A stretch of 64,000 nucleotides of DNA from Collybiopsis luxurians FD-317 M1. Its lineage: Eukaryota > Basidiomycota > Agaricomycetes > Agaricales > Omphalotaceae. The notes beneath the pieces are model-generated. The model was not told where the DNA came from and searched no databases. It worked only from the letters and a program-made list of their open reading frames with translations. Below are positions 1-10,756 of the stretch, in pieces (the first letter of the stretch is position 1; the number at the start of each line of letters is the position of its first letter). Position numbers and translations under genes: made by a program. The stretch covers positions 66,474 to 130,473 of the forward strand of contig KN834851.1 of assembly GCA_000827265.1 (NCBI GenBank). Reading direction: 5' to 3'.

Positions 1-144
1 GACAGTTCTTCATCAGACTCTGAATCAGATATGCCCAATCTGCCGTCGCATCAACAATCCCGTCATTCTCGGAAACTTAAATCTCAGGCACATGTCGCTA
101 TTGATGATGATGAAGATTTTGCCTTTTATTGCCTTTCTCGTTGA
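1..144 (+). CDS. Copia-type retrotransposon Gag/polyprotein tail, partial
   Basis: An open frame enters from the window edge and stops at 142-144. It encodes about 47 residues: Ser/Asp-rich at first, then a basic stretch, then an acidic run (IDDDEDFAF) before the stop. The only firm clue to identity is position: about 110 nt later come a purine tract and a long terminal repeat, so this is the last coding part of an LTR retrotransposon. The acidic FAF-type ending resembles the end of Copia Gag regions, which would mean most of pol is missing or lies upstream. No catalytic motif is visible, so Gag versus pol cannot be settled. Confidence 0.5.
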   Translation, partial: DSSSSDSESDMPNLPSHQQSRHSRKLKSQAHVAIDDDEDFAFYCLSR

Positions 145-250
145 GGGGGAGAAATTCTATTCAGTTGCTTCTCACAAAGCAGAACTCATCCATTGCGCAA
201 GCAAGTACATTTTTGTAAATTTTCATGTATATTTTTAGATACAGCTTGAG

Positions 251-261
251 TCGAGGGGGAG
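251..261 (+). other. polypurine tract (plus-strand primer site)
   Basis: A run of G and A ending in GAGGGGGAG lies directly against the first base of the LTR. This is the standard place and composition of the polypurine tract that primes plus-strand synthesis in LTR retrotransposons. A second GAGGGGGAG, overlapping the stop codon at about 142-151, may be an older or secondary tract. Confidence 0.7.
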
Positions 262-469
262 TGTTGAGAATGTGCGAGAAGGTACTTACACATTCTAGGA
301 GTGACTCAAGCAGTGCTCCATTGTTTTCTTAGTAATCTCTTTAAGTATTATTGAAATTAGTAGAATATTCTAGAAGTAGTTACTCTAGGTATAAAAGATG
401 TACGTAGAGTAGCTAAACAATAAGAAGTTTCACTATTCCTGAAGTACTTGCCATAACCTTTTCTCAACA
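262..469 (+). repeat. 3' long terminal repeat of a Copia-type element
   Basis: A 208-bp repeat opens with TGTTGAGAA and closes with TTCTCAACA, a perfect 9-bp inverted terminus with the usual TG...CA ends. It lies directly after a polypurine tract. An internal TATAAAAG (390-397) sits about 80 bp from the 3' end, as expected for an LTR promoter. The 5' LTR is outside the window, so the target-site duplication (candidate CCTTG at 470-474) cannot be confirmed. The terminal repeats look undamaged, which suggests a fairly recent insertion. Confidence 0.85.
390..397 (+). promoter_or_regulatory. TATA box inside the LTR
   Basis: TATAAAAG lies in the middle of the LTR and is the best candidate for the element's own promoter. 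If active, transcription would run toward the decayed glutaminase copy, antisense to it. Confidence 0.5.
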
Positions 470-511
470 CCTTGCACTTCTGGGTCAAGAATAGTAGTAT
501 GCTTGTTGAGA

Positions 512-1800
512 CTTGAAGGTACCTCAGATCAACAAATATCAGAGAAATGCACTGAAGTCCATCTCATCGGAAGAAAGAAGGGTGGAGAGCAAATGTGATT
601 CAGAATGAAAGGGACGGTGTCTTGCACCCAGCAGTTTACAAAACCAGAGGAATTATGGAAATGATATTACTGATGCTGATTATTTATGACGATCCAAATT
701 ATTCATGTGAGTATTACAACGAGACAGCCAATTTCAATCCTTCCTCTCCGACGCATGACCTGATTTTATCAAGAGCATCATTTCTCCTACTCTTTGTCAG
801 CTTGATACTCTGCCGGAGTTTCATCTTGCACTCTTAGTGCTCTGCCTCCTCTGAGCCCCACTGCAGCATCCGATGAACTAGTATCTGAGAATGTTATTGC
901 CGCTGTTGATAGCTCTGCATCTGGTTGACTCCACCCAGTCCATGTGGGATTTAACTAAATCTTTTATCAGCTCGATATTAATGATTTCACACTGGAAAAA
1001 TTGTTAAAATTCATAGGAAAAGTTTTTCATATTACTAGGCCTTTTACCAGCAATAAATATTTGACTGCTGGGGGTGCAATGTCTTTTTGTCAGTGTATTC
1101 TCGTATACCTCTATTTACACGACGCCCGTGGTACAAGAATATTACAAGAGCCAAGATGACGATGAGAGCAACACTGCCAGTGACACCTCGGGCAATTTTC
1201 GCCGTGGATGTCGAGCGAGAAATGCTACTGCCGATTGAAGTAGTGCTGACTGACTGGCCTCCTTGAGAGACTAAAGGAGGGGAGTTGACTGCGAAATATT
1301 GTCTCAGCACTTATGTGAGAGCAAGTAGGGCATACATCGCTCCTTGAGCAGGATTTTGAAAGAAAACCCTAGAATCAAATCACCTCGCTTCAGGAAGTAC
1401 ATTGGCATACCTCACATGGCATACCTGGAGACTCACCTGGAGACTCTCGAACGTGCTATATGTTGTATGGAAAACAGCGAATGTATTCTGATTCGATGCA
1501 ACAGGTTGAACCATTGACACCAATGATTACCCTGTACTGACCTTGTATCTGAACCTTCTACAGTACTTGCACTAAAAGGCACCCAGTGGGAAATAGCTGT
1601 GCTATCATTGTTCACGTCAAATTACAATCCAAAAAAGGGAGCTACAAATTTGCACCTGTGAGAATTATGAGCATACCTAAATGGAATTCAATTCCAACCT
1701 GAGGGAGCCTGATTGGAGTATCATGAAAGTTCTTTGTTGTAGAGATAAGAACTGGCCAGTCCGTACTCGATATAGGAAGGTAAGGCTCAAGCTAGAGTCC
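512..1800 (-). pseudogene. decayed GtaA-like glutaminase copy (C-terminal third plus 3' flank)
   Basis: Read on the minus strand this matches the last third of the gene at 7209-10756. It keeps the segment NNDSTAISHW and a membrane span followed by RGIREYTD, the counterpart of RGISHYTDEK in the intact gene. It is broken: the stretch after SHW shifts frame, the tail beyond about 1064 loses the frame, and about 150 bp around 900-1070 does not align. The similarity continues past the gene into the 3' flank (about 512-690 matches 6952-7120), so a block of DNA was duplicated rather than a transcript. The upstream two thirds are absent; similarity ends near 1790. A Copia LTR sits at the outer edge. 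Confidence 0.8.
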
Positions 1801-2026
1801 AATGTATCAAAACAAAATCTCCTTTTAGATTAATAAACCCTCTGCACTTGATAATTACATTATCTTGTCTTTCCGCTCCTTCAAGCATATTCTAATGGGA
1901 GAATTCCGGGGTATTATAACTTCTCAGTAGAATATCACTTACTAATATGTTCGTGAACATGTAGTGTAAGAATGTTAGGCTCAAGCCAGAGTCCACCCAT
2001 ATCAAAGCAAGACCTCCTTTTAGATC
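1781..2026. repeat. two direct copies of a 46-bp repeat
   Basis: A segment starting AGGCTCAAGC and ending CTCCTTTTAGAT occurs at about 1781-1830 and again at about 1976-2025, some 195 bp apart, with a handful of differences. It marks the junction between the decayed copy and the 3' flank of the next glutaminase gene. The DNA between the copies (about 150 bp) has no recognised content. Confidence 0.65.
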
Positions 2027-2078
2027 ATGATTTATCACCCCTCGTTAATGTTATCCTATCCATCCACTGGGAGCTTAT

Positions 2079-5000
2079 TCAAACATATTCCGGTGGAGGC
2101 CCATATTCTGAGTTTGGTGAAGGTCCATACTGTGCTCTCATTCTCATCTCTTCCATCTCTCTCCTCAAATTCTCCACCTCCTCTCTCAACCCAGCCGCGA
2201 CACTCGAAGAACCAGCTTCTGAAGAGGTCAATGCTGTGACAGAGCTTCCTGGTCCTGGTCCTGGTCTATTTTTTGGAAGAGCACTCGCTGGTGAGATAGG
2301 CACAGAGCTTGTTGTAAACCCGGAAGTGGATGGCTGAGGCTGGCTTCCACTGTCCGTGTAAGGCTCAATGTGATATTGGTCCAGAGGCTGCTCTTCGGGC
2401 GTTCTCCTCCTGAGTTGCTTTGATCCGAATAGTACGGAAAAGAAAGTCCGAGATGACTTTTCATCTTCCTCGTGTTCTACATCTCTACTTGTATAACGAC
2501 GGCGGTATATAAACACCGCGATAGCCAGGATAGTGATGAGTGCAATGCCACCAATGACACCTCCGGCAATAGCTCCAGTATTGGACTTCTTTGATTTGGA
2601 GCTGTTGGTACTGTTACCAATCTGAGTCGCGCTGACGGTTTTATTTGGGAGACTAAAAAGGGATTTATACCGCTGAGCACAATGATGCTGCCAGATCTGA
2701 AATGACACTCACTTGAGCGCTAGTAGAGCATACATCGCTCCCTGGGCCGGACTACAGCAGATCAGGAAAGAGTTAACAGAAAAATCAAACTGCGAAAAAT
2801 CACAGTAACACAGTACCTTGCTGCGCCAGTCAGAGGACTCCCGTCTGATGTAAAATATGTTGTAGGAAAAACGACATAATTCTTCTGATTCGAAGCAGCT
2901 GTATGTACACCTGATATCAGCAAGTCTCTTGTATTATTATCAGTCACAGTCCCCGCAGTGAACAGTGTCCAGTGGGACATCGCGGTAGTTTGAGTACCCT
3001 CAAATGGCAATCCATATGTTGGACTCGAAGCTTTACAAGTAAATTATCTGTTAAACAGATCATTGATGTCATTCAGAATCAATTCTAACCTGGATTAGCG
3101 GCACTCGTGTACCATGAAGTTTGGTTGCTGTAGACCTAGGAACAGATAAGAAGTTGGATATGATATGGGTTCAATTGCTAGGATCTTACACTCGAATCCA
3201 CAAGCTCAAACCTTAGAAGCTTGTCGGCATACAAATTATAGATTAAGGCCCAAGAGCTGGGGTTATTATATGTTGTAGTCAAATGACCGGAGGACCCAGC
3301 AAGAATCTGCCACTGGGATACCAAGGAGGTGGCATTTTTCTACAGTCAAGAATCTCGATTTAGTACGAAAGAAAGAATAGGCAGGTGCCGGGAATATACC
3401 AAGTAGTTGTTGTGATCGTCGGCCTCTCCTACCACTTCACTAATTTCGGCCATGGCTCGGATAGCTAGAATCCCACTGATAGCCAGGTTGGTCATATTGG
3501 GGTTGCTTAACCCATCTAATGTACTGCCGGATGAACACCCAGAGTCAGCTGCCAAGTCTCTTGTAGAAAAGACACTGGTCAACGTACGCATCATCTGGCG
3601 TCAAAGGGTGTTGCGAAATAAGCCAGTCGGTCCAATCTTTAAGTGTCGAGTACTGCTCGTAATGACCCAAAAGAAAAAAAAAAAGTTATCAGCAGCCGTA
3701 ACAACGGTGCCTTGAGACAGTCTAAAGGCAACCAAGATATGCCCTGCCATAAATGGAAGACATACATATGAAGACAGCAAAGATCCGTCGCCGCTAAAAC
3801 TCGCATGCGCCCACACCATAATTAACATTTCGGCTGTATACTCCATCGCCGAAAAGGGATTTGGACTGTCATTACCTATTGCCAGCGGGAAGTTACTGCC
3901 TAGATCTCCAGCAGCAAATTCTTCAGAGTACAATGCAGATGACTCAAGCTGTAAGAGAGGCTCTAGAAGATAACCAGCCCAAGATGCATTCATATATAAG
4001 ATCGCAGGAAAAGCGGCGTATAAAGTTTCGACTGGGTTTGTTCGTCTTAAAAGCATCCAAAATGCCAAAGTTAAACATTAAAGTTCATGATGTACAATCA
4101 GGCAAATCAACTGACCGAGAATTCCCCGTATCTTTCATGAAAATGAGAATATCAGATTGATTTATTTGCTGTTTCAAATCCGTTCCGACGGTGATCTCCA
4201 TCCCTGCCATAACTTGTCTCGATGCTAAAGAAACCAAGTCTACATAATCGGGTGATATCGCGCTTGCGTCAGAAATGATCTGTTCATCCAGAGCGATTGC
4301 GCGATTGAGAGCATCCGAGGCGTTGTTCATAAAGTCCACCATCTGCAGGATCGAGAGGGAATGGGTAATGTGCATCAATTTCAAGGGACAGAGACATACC
4401 GCTGCCGGAACATCGGGGTATCTTGTAAAAAAGTATGGTAGGCGGGTTTGGTTTCCAGTAGTCTTGGTGTAGATGATGTCTTGATTTTGAACTAAACCAA
4501 TTGCCCATACCACTGGTGATGAGGTAGATTTGATGCTGCCCAAATCGTTGCTGAATGCGAGAACAGGCCACCGACTGGACAGAATATATTATCAAAACCT
4601 GATATTTCAGCAGAAAAGGCCCTCAGGAAAGTACTCACTCATTAATGGCACGGAAATTCGTATCCTGAGTGCTGGCTAGCGTACCATTGTTAAGGAATGC
4701 ACTACGCGCGACAACATCTTCGCCAGACAGATAAGTAACATTATTTCCCTGGAATTGCATCTATTAATCAGTGAAAAATTATCCGCAAAGGCCAGGATGC
4801 ACCACATTCGTGACATGATAGACAACCCCGTCCTCCGTCATGTTGTTTGTCTCGGTCATGAACTCAGGAGGGGAACGCTGAGCTTCGTGATAAATGATGG
4901 AATTACTTGTAGTAGTGGTATTCCACCTCATTCCGTCAGTGTCGATAGCAGATATCCATTCTGGTTGTGTAAGTGTTTTAAGGAATTCGACAAAAGCAAG

Positions 5001-5640
5001 GATAATTGACATCGGGACCACTGACCTCCACTGATATCCTGATATACCTGAATAGAATGAGGATTTCCGTCCGTCGAGTTAGCTTCAAAAAAGATGTAGG
5101 TGAATGGGAAGGATTGTAAGACTAGATCATCACGCTGGGCTAACTTAGAATTAGAAATACTGGCGGCGAGAGTACACTCACTTCAATCGGACTCAGAAAA
5201 GTAATATTTATTGCCATATTTCCGGCTGTGAGACTGATGATAGAACGAGTGGGAGTAATCTGGTAGCCATTAAAAGCAGTATTAGTGGTGGTAGCATTAT
5301 TGTTCAGCGTGAGCCCCCCAGGTGTTCCTTGCCAAATGTATAATGCACCGTCAACTCGCAGTAATCCGCACCACCCCAAAGTCTAAGCAAATTGGTTCAA
5401 GAATGAAAGACATTGAATCGGAAGCAAACTCGAGAATTATGGGCACAAATTACATACACGTTGGTTCCAGAACGTAGGCCATCGCGAAATCGAATTACCA
5501 GGAGTCAATCCAGAGGTATGAGCAAAGTATGCCTGGAGATAAGGAGACCGGACGGCAAGAGGAGTCGCTGGCGGCTGGACAGACTGGCTGAAAGCATGCA
5601 GGAAGAACTGGCAAGCAAAAGCAAGAAAAAGAATGATCAT
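2079..5640 (-). CDS. GtaA-like glutaminase, membrane-anchored (copy 1)
   Basis: A multi-exon gene for a secreted protein of roughly 900 residues. The start at 5640 gives a signal peptide (MIILFLAFACQFF) followed by PLAVRSPYLQAY, the hallmark opening of fungal glutaminase A proteins (DUF4964/DUF5127/DUF4965/DUF1793 architecture). Further signatures in order: GWCGLLRVDG, TPTRSIISLTAGN and FLSPIE; then SLASRQVMAGMEITVG and NPVETLYAAFPAILYMN; a phase-consistent join giving TPDDATLDGL; NMTNLAISGILAI; and HWTLFTAGTV with VFPTTYFTSDG near the C-terminus. Unlike classical secreted GtaA it ends with a Ser-rich stalk, one membrane span (GGVIGGIALITILAIAVFIY), a basic stop-transfer and a roughly 130-residue Ser/Pro/Glu-rich cytoplasmic tail. 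GtaA enzymes deamidate extracellular glutamine; that function is inferred here from family only. Exon 1 ends at 5458 and exon 2 begins at 5382. Every join examined keeps phase, so the gene looks intact. Confidence 0.85.
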
Positions 5641-6303
5641 AAGTGCTGATCAACCCGTACAGGGCGTGGGGGGGATGTTTCACAGTTCGGATAGAAGATT
5701 GAAACTGTCAAAGCATCTGCCAAGCGCGGCGGAAATGATTCATCAAGCGAAGAGGCACAGCAGTGACACGGCCATAACCTTGAGTGAAAACCCCGATTGT
5801 ACCGGCGGGCCCTACATGACTACGGTTGTAGGATAAGGAAAGGCGAATAATATTAAGTCGTTCTCCGTTCTGCATTTGCAATACTCGTTTCCTGCAAGTG
5901 AATAAGTTGCCGCAGAGTGCTGCATGAACCGGTCGGTGGCAGAGGATGATCAGATGATGAGAGTGGCACTGATAGTAAAACCTTATAGCCTAGGTGCCGA
6001 ATAAATAAACTAAGTTCAAGTGACGTCGCAATGACGTATTATCATCTTCCCACGGCAGTCAGACGGACAAATAATTAAAAACCAGCTTTCTGAAACTTAC
6101 GAATCGACTTATAAGTAAAACCACTTTGTGGCCAATCCGAGAGAGCATTCCATGGGGACTGTGAATGATCATACTAGAACTACATTTGGATATCTAAAGC
6201 ATTGAAGCAACACTGAAGGTTGTAAAAGGCTGTAACGTGCAACTTCCGCTGAGCGCGCGATGTCAATCTGTTGCGCTTCTGGCCCGTGGGAGAAGACGGT
6301 AAC
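5641..6303. other. intergenic, upstream of glutaminase copy 1
   Basis: About 660 bp that should hold the promoter of the minus-strand glutaminase gene. No convincing TATA box, gene or long repeat was seen. The short open frames here do not resemble known proteins. Confidence 0.4.
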
Positions 6304-6690
6304 ATGAGTATTGCCTGTTGCATAATCATCTGGAGGTCCCCGATTTTTTTCGCACTTGTTTATTTGTATTTGAAATGCCAATCAATTGGGCCGGTGGGCC
6401 TAAATCATGCCCGAACGAACTTGATCAACTCAGCTGATAAACATGGTACACGGTCTAAGCCATGATCTCCCGAAGCGCATTGTTTATTGGAGGCACGAAG
6501 AAGGACGTCAAATCAAAGAAATTGCAAAGCTAGCCAGCTGCTGCGAATTAACAGTCTATATAAGAAAGGCAGTCGCAGAAGGCAACGTCAAACGCCTCGG
6601 TCCGAAGTGTCTGAAGGCAGGCACAAATACAAATAAACAGGCGCGAAAAAATCGAGGATCTCCAGATGATTATGCAACAGGCAATACCTT
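6304..6690. repeat. imperfect inverted repeat of transposase DNA
   Basis: The roughly 70 bp at 6304-6378 reappears reverse-complemented at about 6618-6690, about 85-90% alike, with some 240 bp between. Both arms encode the same peptide in their own outward frames: NRGPPDDYATGNT on the minus strand and NRGSPDDYATGNT on the plus strand. The arms therefore look like pieces of two transposase copies lying head to head, not terminal repeats of a MITE. Confidence 0.7.
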
Positions 6691-6763
6691 CCCACAGGAT
6701 TTCTTCTTCCCATTCAATAACTTCTACGCCTACAATACGCTGTGCTATCAGTACGAAAACTAG
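6443..6763 (+). pseudogene. Tc1/mariner-like transposase remnant (N-terminal HTH only)
   Basis: About 107 codons. The opening (HDLPKRIVYW...EEGRQIKEIAKLASC) matches the N-terminal helix-turn-helix of fungal Tc1/mariner-type transposases, which typically read K-R-I-V-x-W...G-x-T/S-x-x-E-I-A-x-L-A-x-C. The DNA-binding half is followed by the KNRGSPDD linker, where the family usually has a GRPR hook. No DDE catalytic domain follows before the stop, so this is a dead fragment. It lies between two copies of the glutaminase gene and may have helped the array to rearrange. Confidence 0.55.
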
Positions 6764-7208
6764 AATTTGGAGTGAAAAAATATCAGAAAAGTTTACTTTT
6801 CTGGTCCGTGATGCGTGGAACCCCAAAGCAAAAAACAACGTGCGACTCCGGTGACAGGTTTCGAGAAAGGCTCAGAATGATCATGGCAGGAGTCCAGAAC
6901 CTCGACTCAGAGATTCCAGTAGCTGATGTAGTAAACTTGTTTAGAAAAGTCACCTCAGATCGAGGAGAATTCAACTAAGAATGCACTGAGATCGGAATGA
7001 GAAAGGTGAAGGACAAGATGGTGACAGTTCAGAGCGAGGAGGGCGGTTTCTGGAACCGAGCACTTTGCCAAAACCTGAGGAAATAGGCCAATTTTATCAC
7101 CGGTGGCTATTATTTATGACAATCTAAATTATTAACGGAATACTACAAGAGACAGCCAATTGCAATTCTCCCTCTCCGCCTTACTTGTATCAATGGCACC
7201 ATTTCTCT
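6764..7208. other. 3' flank shared with the decayed glutaminase copy
   Basis: About 6952-7120 matches about 512-690 at the outer side of the decayed copy, so it belongs to the duplicated unit. A 78-codon open frame (6742-6978) ending DVVNLFRKVTSDRGEFN runs through it, but it is not recognised and is not conserved in the other copy. Confidence 0.45.
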
Positions 7209-10200
7209 TTATTCTTCGTCAATCTGGTACTCTGGTGGAGGTTCCTCTTGTACCCTCATTGCCCTGATCTCCTCCACCTCCCGCCTCAAGTCCTCTACCT
7301 CCCCTCTGAGCACACCTGCAGCATCTGACGAACCAGCGTCCGAGGATGTTACTGCTGTTGTTGAGTTTTCCGCATCCGGTTGACTCTTCCCAGTCCGGGT
7401 GTGGTCAGTATTACTCACTGAGCCGGTTCTCTGGAGAACACCAGATTTTGCACGAGGCGTGGAACTCGTATTCCCAGACGCCCGTTGAGGGGACTGGTTA
7501 CCATTATGGGTGTAAGGCTCAATATGAGGTTCATCTAAAGGCCGCGGCGAGGATAGCTGTCTTCCTTTCTTCTGCCCAAACAGCATCGCAAGGAGACCTC
7601 TCGCCGAAGACTTTTCGTCAGTGTAGTGACTTATACCTCTACTCGCACGACGACGGCGGTACACAAATATTGCAAGAGCCAAGATGGCAATGAAAGCAAC
7701 ACTCCCAACGACTCCTCCGGCAATTTTAGCTGTGGTTTTTGAGCGAGAGTTGCTACTGCCAATTGGAGTAGCGCTGACTGGCCTCTTCGAGAGACTAAAA
7801 GAACCATTTAGCGCAATGTGGTCAGATAAATGCGTCGGCACTTACGTGAGAGCGAGTAGGGCATACATCGCTCCTTGAGCAGGACTGCAAAGGATAAGGG
7901 AAGGGAAGACTTAGAATCAGATTAATTTGCTTTAAAAGGTACATCGGCATACCTAGCATAACCACCCTGGGGAGTCCCATCGGACGTACTATACGTTGTA
8001 GGAAAAACAGCAAATGCCTTCTGATTTGATGTGGCAGCGGCATGAACCATTGACACTAACGAATCCTTTGTATCTGAATCGTTTACAGTTCCTGCAGTGA
8101 AGAGAGTCCAGTGGGAAATTGCTGTGCTGTCATTGTTGATGTCGAATGGGAACCCAAAGGATGGTGCTACAAGCGTCACCTGTGAGCAAAATTATGAGCA
8201 TACCTAAGTTGAATTCAATTCCAACCTAAGGAGGCCTGGCCGGAGTACCATGAAGCTTGTCCGTTGTAGATCTAGGGAGGTAAAAATTGGCAGGTTGGGA
8301 CTCGAGGCTTTGATATCTTGTCTAGAACTTACACTATTATCTACGAGATTAAGATCGAGGAGCTTATCAGGGTAAAGATTATAGATCAAGCCCCAAGACC
8401 CCGAGTCGCCATATGTCGAAGTCAAATGACCATCGGATACAGCGAGAGTCTGCCACTGAGTTACCATTGAGGAGGCAGAATTCTAGGACAAAAGCAATCA
8501 TATCCGATTAACACCGGAAGAAAGAGGCAGATCTATGATTCGGAGGTGAAATACTCACAAAGTAGTCATTATAATCATCTGATTCTCCCACTACTTGACT
8601 GATTTCAGCCATACACCGAATGGCGATAATTCCTTTGATAGCCAAGTTGGTCATATTAGTATTGTCCAATCCGTCTGCAGTGACACTGGGAAGGGACTCA
8701 AGTCAAGAGAATGGCCTCCAGGGAAAAAGATCAACATTCTCAACTTACAATCCATCTGTCATCAGAGGATCCTCCGAGATAAGGGTATCAGTCCATGTTT
8801 TCAGTGTAGAATACTAAAAAATTAGGTGTGGCCGTTAGTAATTTAAATCAGGGGACCTTGGAAGAACATTATAATTATCGCCGAAATGAAAACACATACA
8901 TATGAAGACAGCAACGATCCATCCCCACTAAATGTGGCATGTGCCCATATCATAATCAGCATATCACCAATATTCTCCATTGCCAAAGAGCGTAAGGGAT
9001 TACTATTGCCGTTAGCCTCTGGAAAACTATCACCCAGGTCCCCTGCAGTGAAATTGTTACTGTACAACTGTGATGATTCATATTGCAGAAGTGGTTCGAG
9101 AAGATATCCCGCCCAGGAAGAATTGATATATAAGATCGCAGGGAAGGCGGCATACATAACGTCAATTGGATTGGTTTGCCTTGATAATCCAATTTCAGAG
9201 GGCATACTTGCTATTTTCGCACACCGTGATAACTCACTGAGAATTTCCGATATCTTTCATAAAAATGAGAACATCAGATTGATCCAGTTGTCCATTGGAA
9301 TCGGTCCCGACAGTGATTTCCATTCCTGCCATGACTTGTCGCGATGCTAGAGAAACTAAGTCTGTATAGTTGGATGATATCCCGATTGTGTCTGATATAA
9401 CTTGTCTATCGAAGCTCATTGCCCGCTGGAGAGCGTTTGAAGCATCGCTCATGAAATTCATCATCTACATAAAGCAACGGGAGTAGGTCAAATTGATTTA
9501 TGATGTATGAAAAACACTTACTGCTGTTGATACGTTAGAGTATTTCGTGAAAAAGTACGGCTGGCGCATTTGGTTCTGGTTTTTCACAGAAGTAGTTGAG
9601 ACGATATCTGGATTTCGAACTAGTCCGATTCCCCAGACCATTGGGGACGAAGTGGATGTGATAGTGCCCAGATCATTGCTGAACGCAAGAACAGGGAAAT
9701 TACTATTGAAGACATCGTCAACACTGATATTTTGAAAGAACTGACTTAAAGAGCTACTCCCTCGTTAATCACACCAGAAGCAGCATTTGAAGTATTTGCC
9801 AGTCTACTTCTATTCAGAAATTCCTCACGAACCGGGTTGGCTTGCCCAATTTGGTAAGTGACGTTATTTCCCTGGCATTTTTTTCAGTCTCCAAAAATTA
9901 TGTTTAAGTGTTGTAATACAAACTGCATTTGTAACATAGTAAACCACGCCATCCTCCGCCATGTTGTTTTTCTCGGTCATGGCTTCAGGAGTAGAACGTT
10001 GAGCTTGGTGAAAAATAATGGAATCACTCCAAGTTGTATCCCATTTCATGGTGTCAGTGACATCATCGGATATCCACTCTGGTTAAGAACATATTATTGC
10101 ATTAGTGCATTTGGTCCGAAGCAAGGTTTGAGATGTAATCTAACCTCCAGTAATGTCATGGTATACTTGAAGCGAATGAGGTTTTCCATCTGTCGAGGAC

Positions 10201-10756
10201 GCTTCAAGGAAAATGTAAGTGAATGGGAAAGATTGTAACGCTAGATCATCAGGCTTTGTCCAACAGAAAAGCAAGAAAAGGAGCGGGTCAGAATCAGAGT
10301 ACACTTGGACAAAGGCTGCACACTCACTTCGATCGGACTGAGAAAAGTAATGTTGACTGCCATGTTTCCCGCTGTCATATTTAAAATAGAACGAGTGGGG
10401 GTGACCTGATAACTTTCAAGAGTTGTAGTGTTTACGGTAACATTGCTGGTTGTCGGATGGTTACCTAACCAGTTGTAAAATGCATCGTCGACTATCAGCA
10501 ACCCAGCCCACCCCAAAAGCTAGAATAAGAAAGAAATTCGATTAACCACAAGCTTTAGCATCGTGGGTGCAAAACCATGTACATGACCTGTCCAAAAATT
10601 GGGATATTGGGAAAGCGAACTGTTAATCGGAGTATGACTCAAGTAAGCCTGCAGATAAGGAGACCGGACGGCCAGGGGAATTGCAGGCGGCTGGATAGAC
10701 TGGCTCATCGCCAGCAAGACGAACCAAAAAACAAGAGCAAGGTAAGGGAGGAACAT
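7209..10756 (-). CDS. GtaA-like glutaminase, membrane-anchored (copy 2)
   Basis: Close paralogue of the gene at 2079-5640, same strand and same plan. The ATG at 10756 gives the signal peptide MFLPYLALVFWFVLLAMS, then PLAVRSPYLQAY. Exon 1 ends at 10583 and exon 2 starts at 10519, joining to WTGHLLGWAGLLIVD. Later exons carry TPTRSILNMTAGN, FLSPIE, SLASRQVMAGMEITVG, a segment on PIDVMYAAFPAILYIN, TNMTNLAIKGI, YNLYPDKLLDLNLVD, HWTLFTAGTV and VFPTTYSTSDG. The last exon encodes one membrane span (VVGSVAFIAILALAIFVYRRR), a basic stop-transfer and an acidic, Ser-rich tail ending PPPEYQIDEE. A phase-preserving 3' splice site is clear near 8690 (CCCTTCCCAG). No frameshift was found in the exons examined. 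The substrate, presumably extracellular glutamine, is inferred from the GtaA family. Confidence 0.85.

Noticed and set aside
595..837. 80-codon plus-strand open frame over the decayed glutaminase
   Set aside because: It is antisense to the relic and follows no domain pattern; chance frame.
3530..3610. Apparent in-frame stop after the TPDDA segment of glutaminase copy 1
   Set aside because: A GTACGT...CATCCGGCAG intron removes it and restores the family's sequence.
3668..3690. A-rich tract in glutaminase copy 1 taken at first for a frameshift
   Set aside because: It lies inside an intron (TTACGGCTGCTGATAAC side); the exons on both sides stay in frame.
3452..4160. Plus-strand frames antisense to glutaminase copy 1
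   Set aside because: Shadows of the real exons; no start context or domain.
2762..4543. Many minus-strand frames of 80-150 codons that look like separate small genes
   Set aside because: Each is one exon, plus intron read-through, of the glutaminase copy 1 gene.
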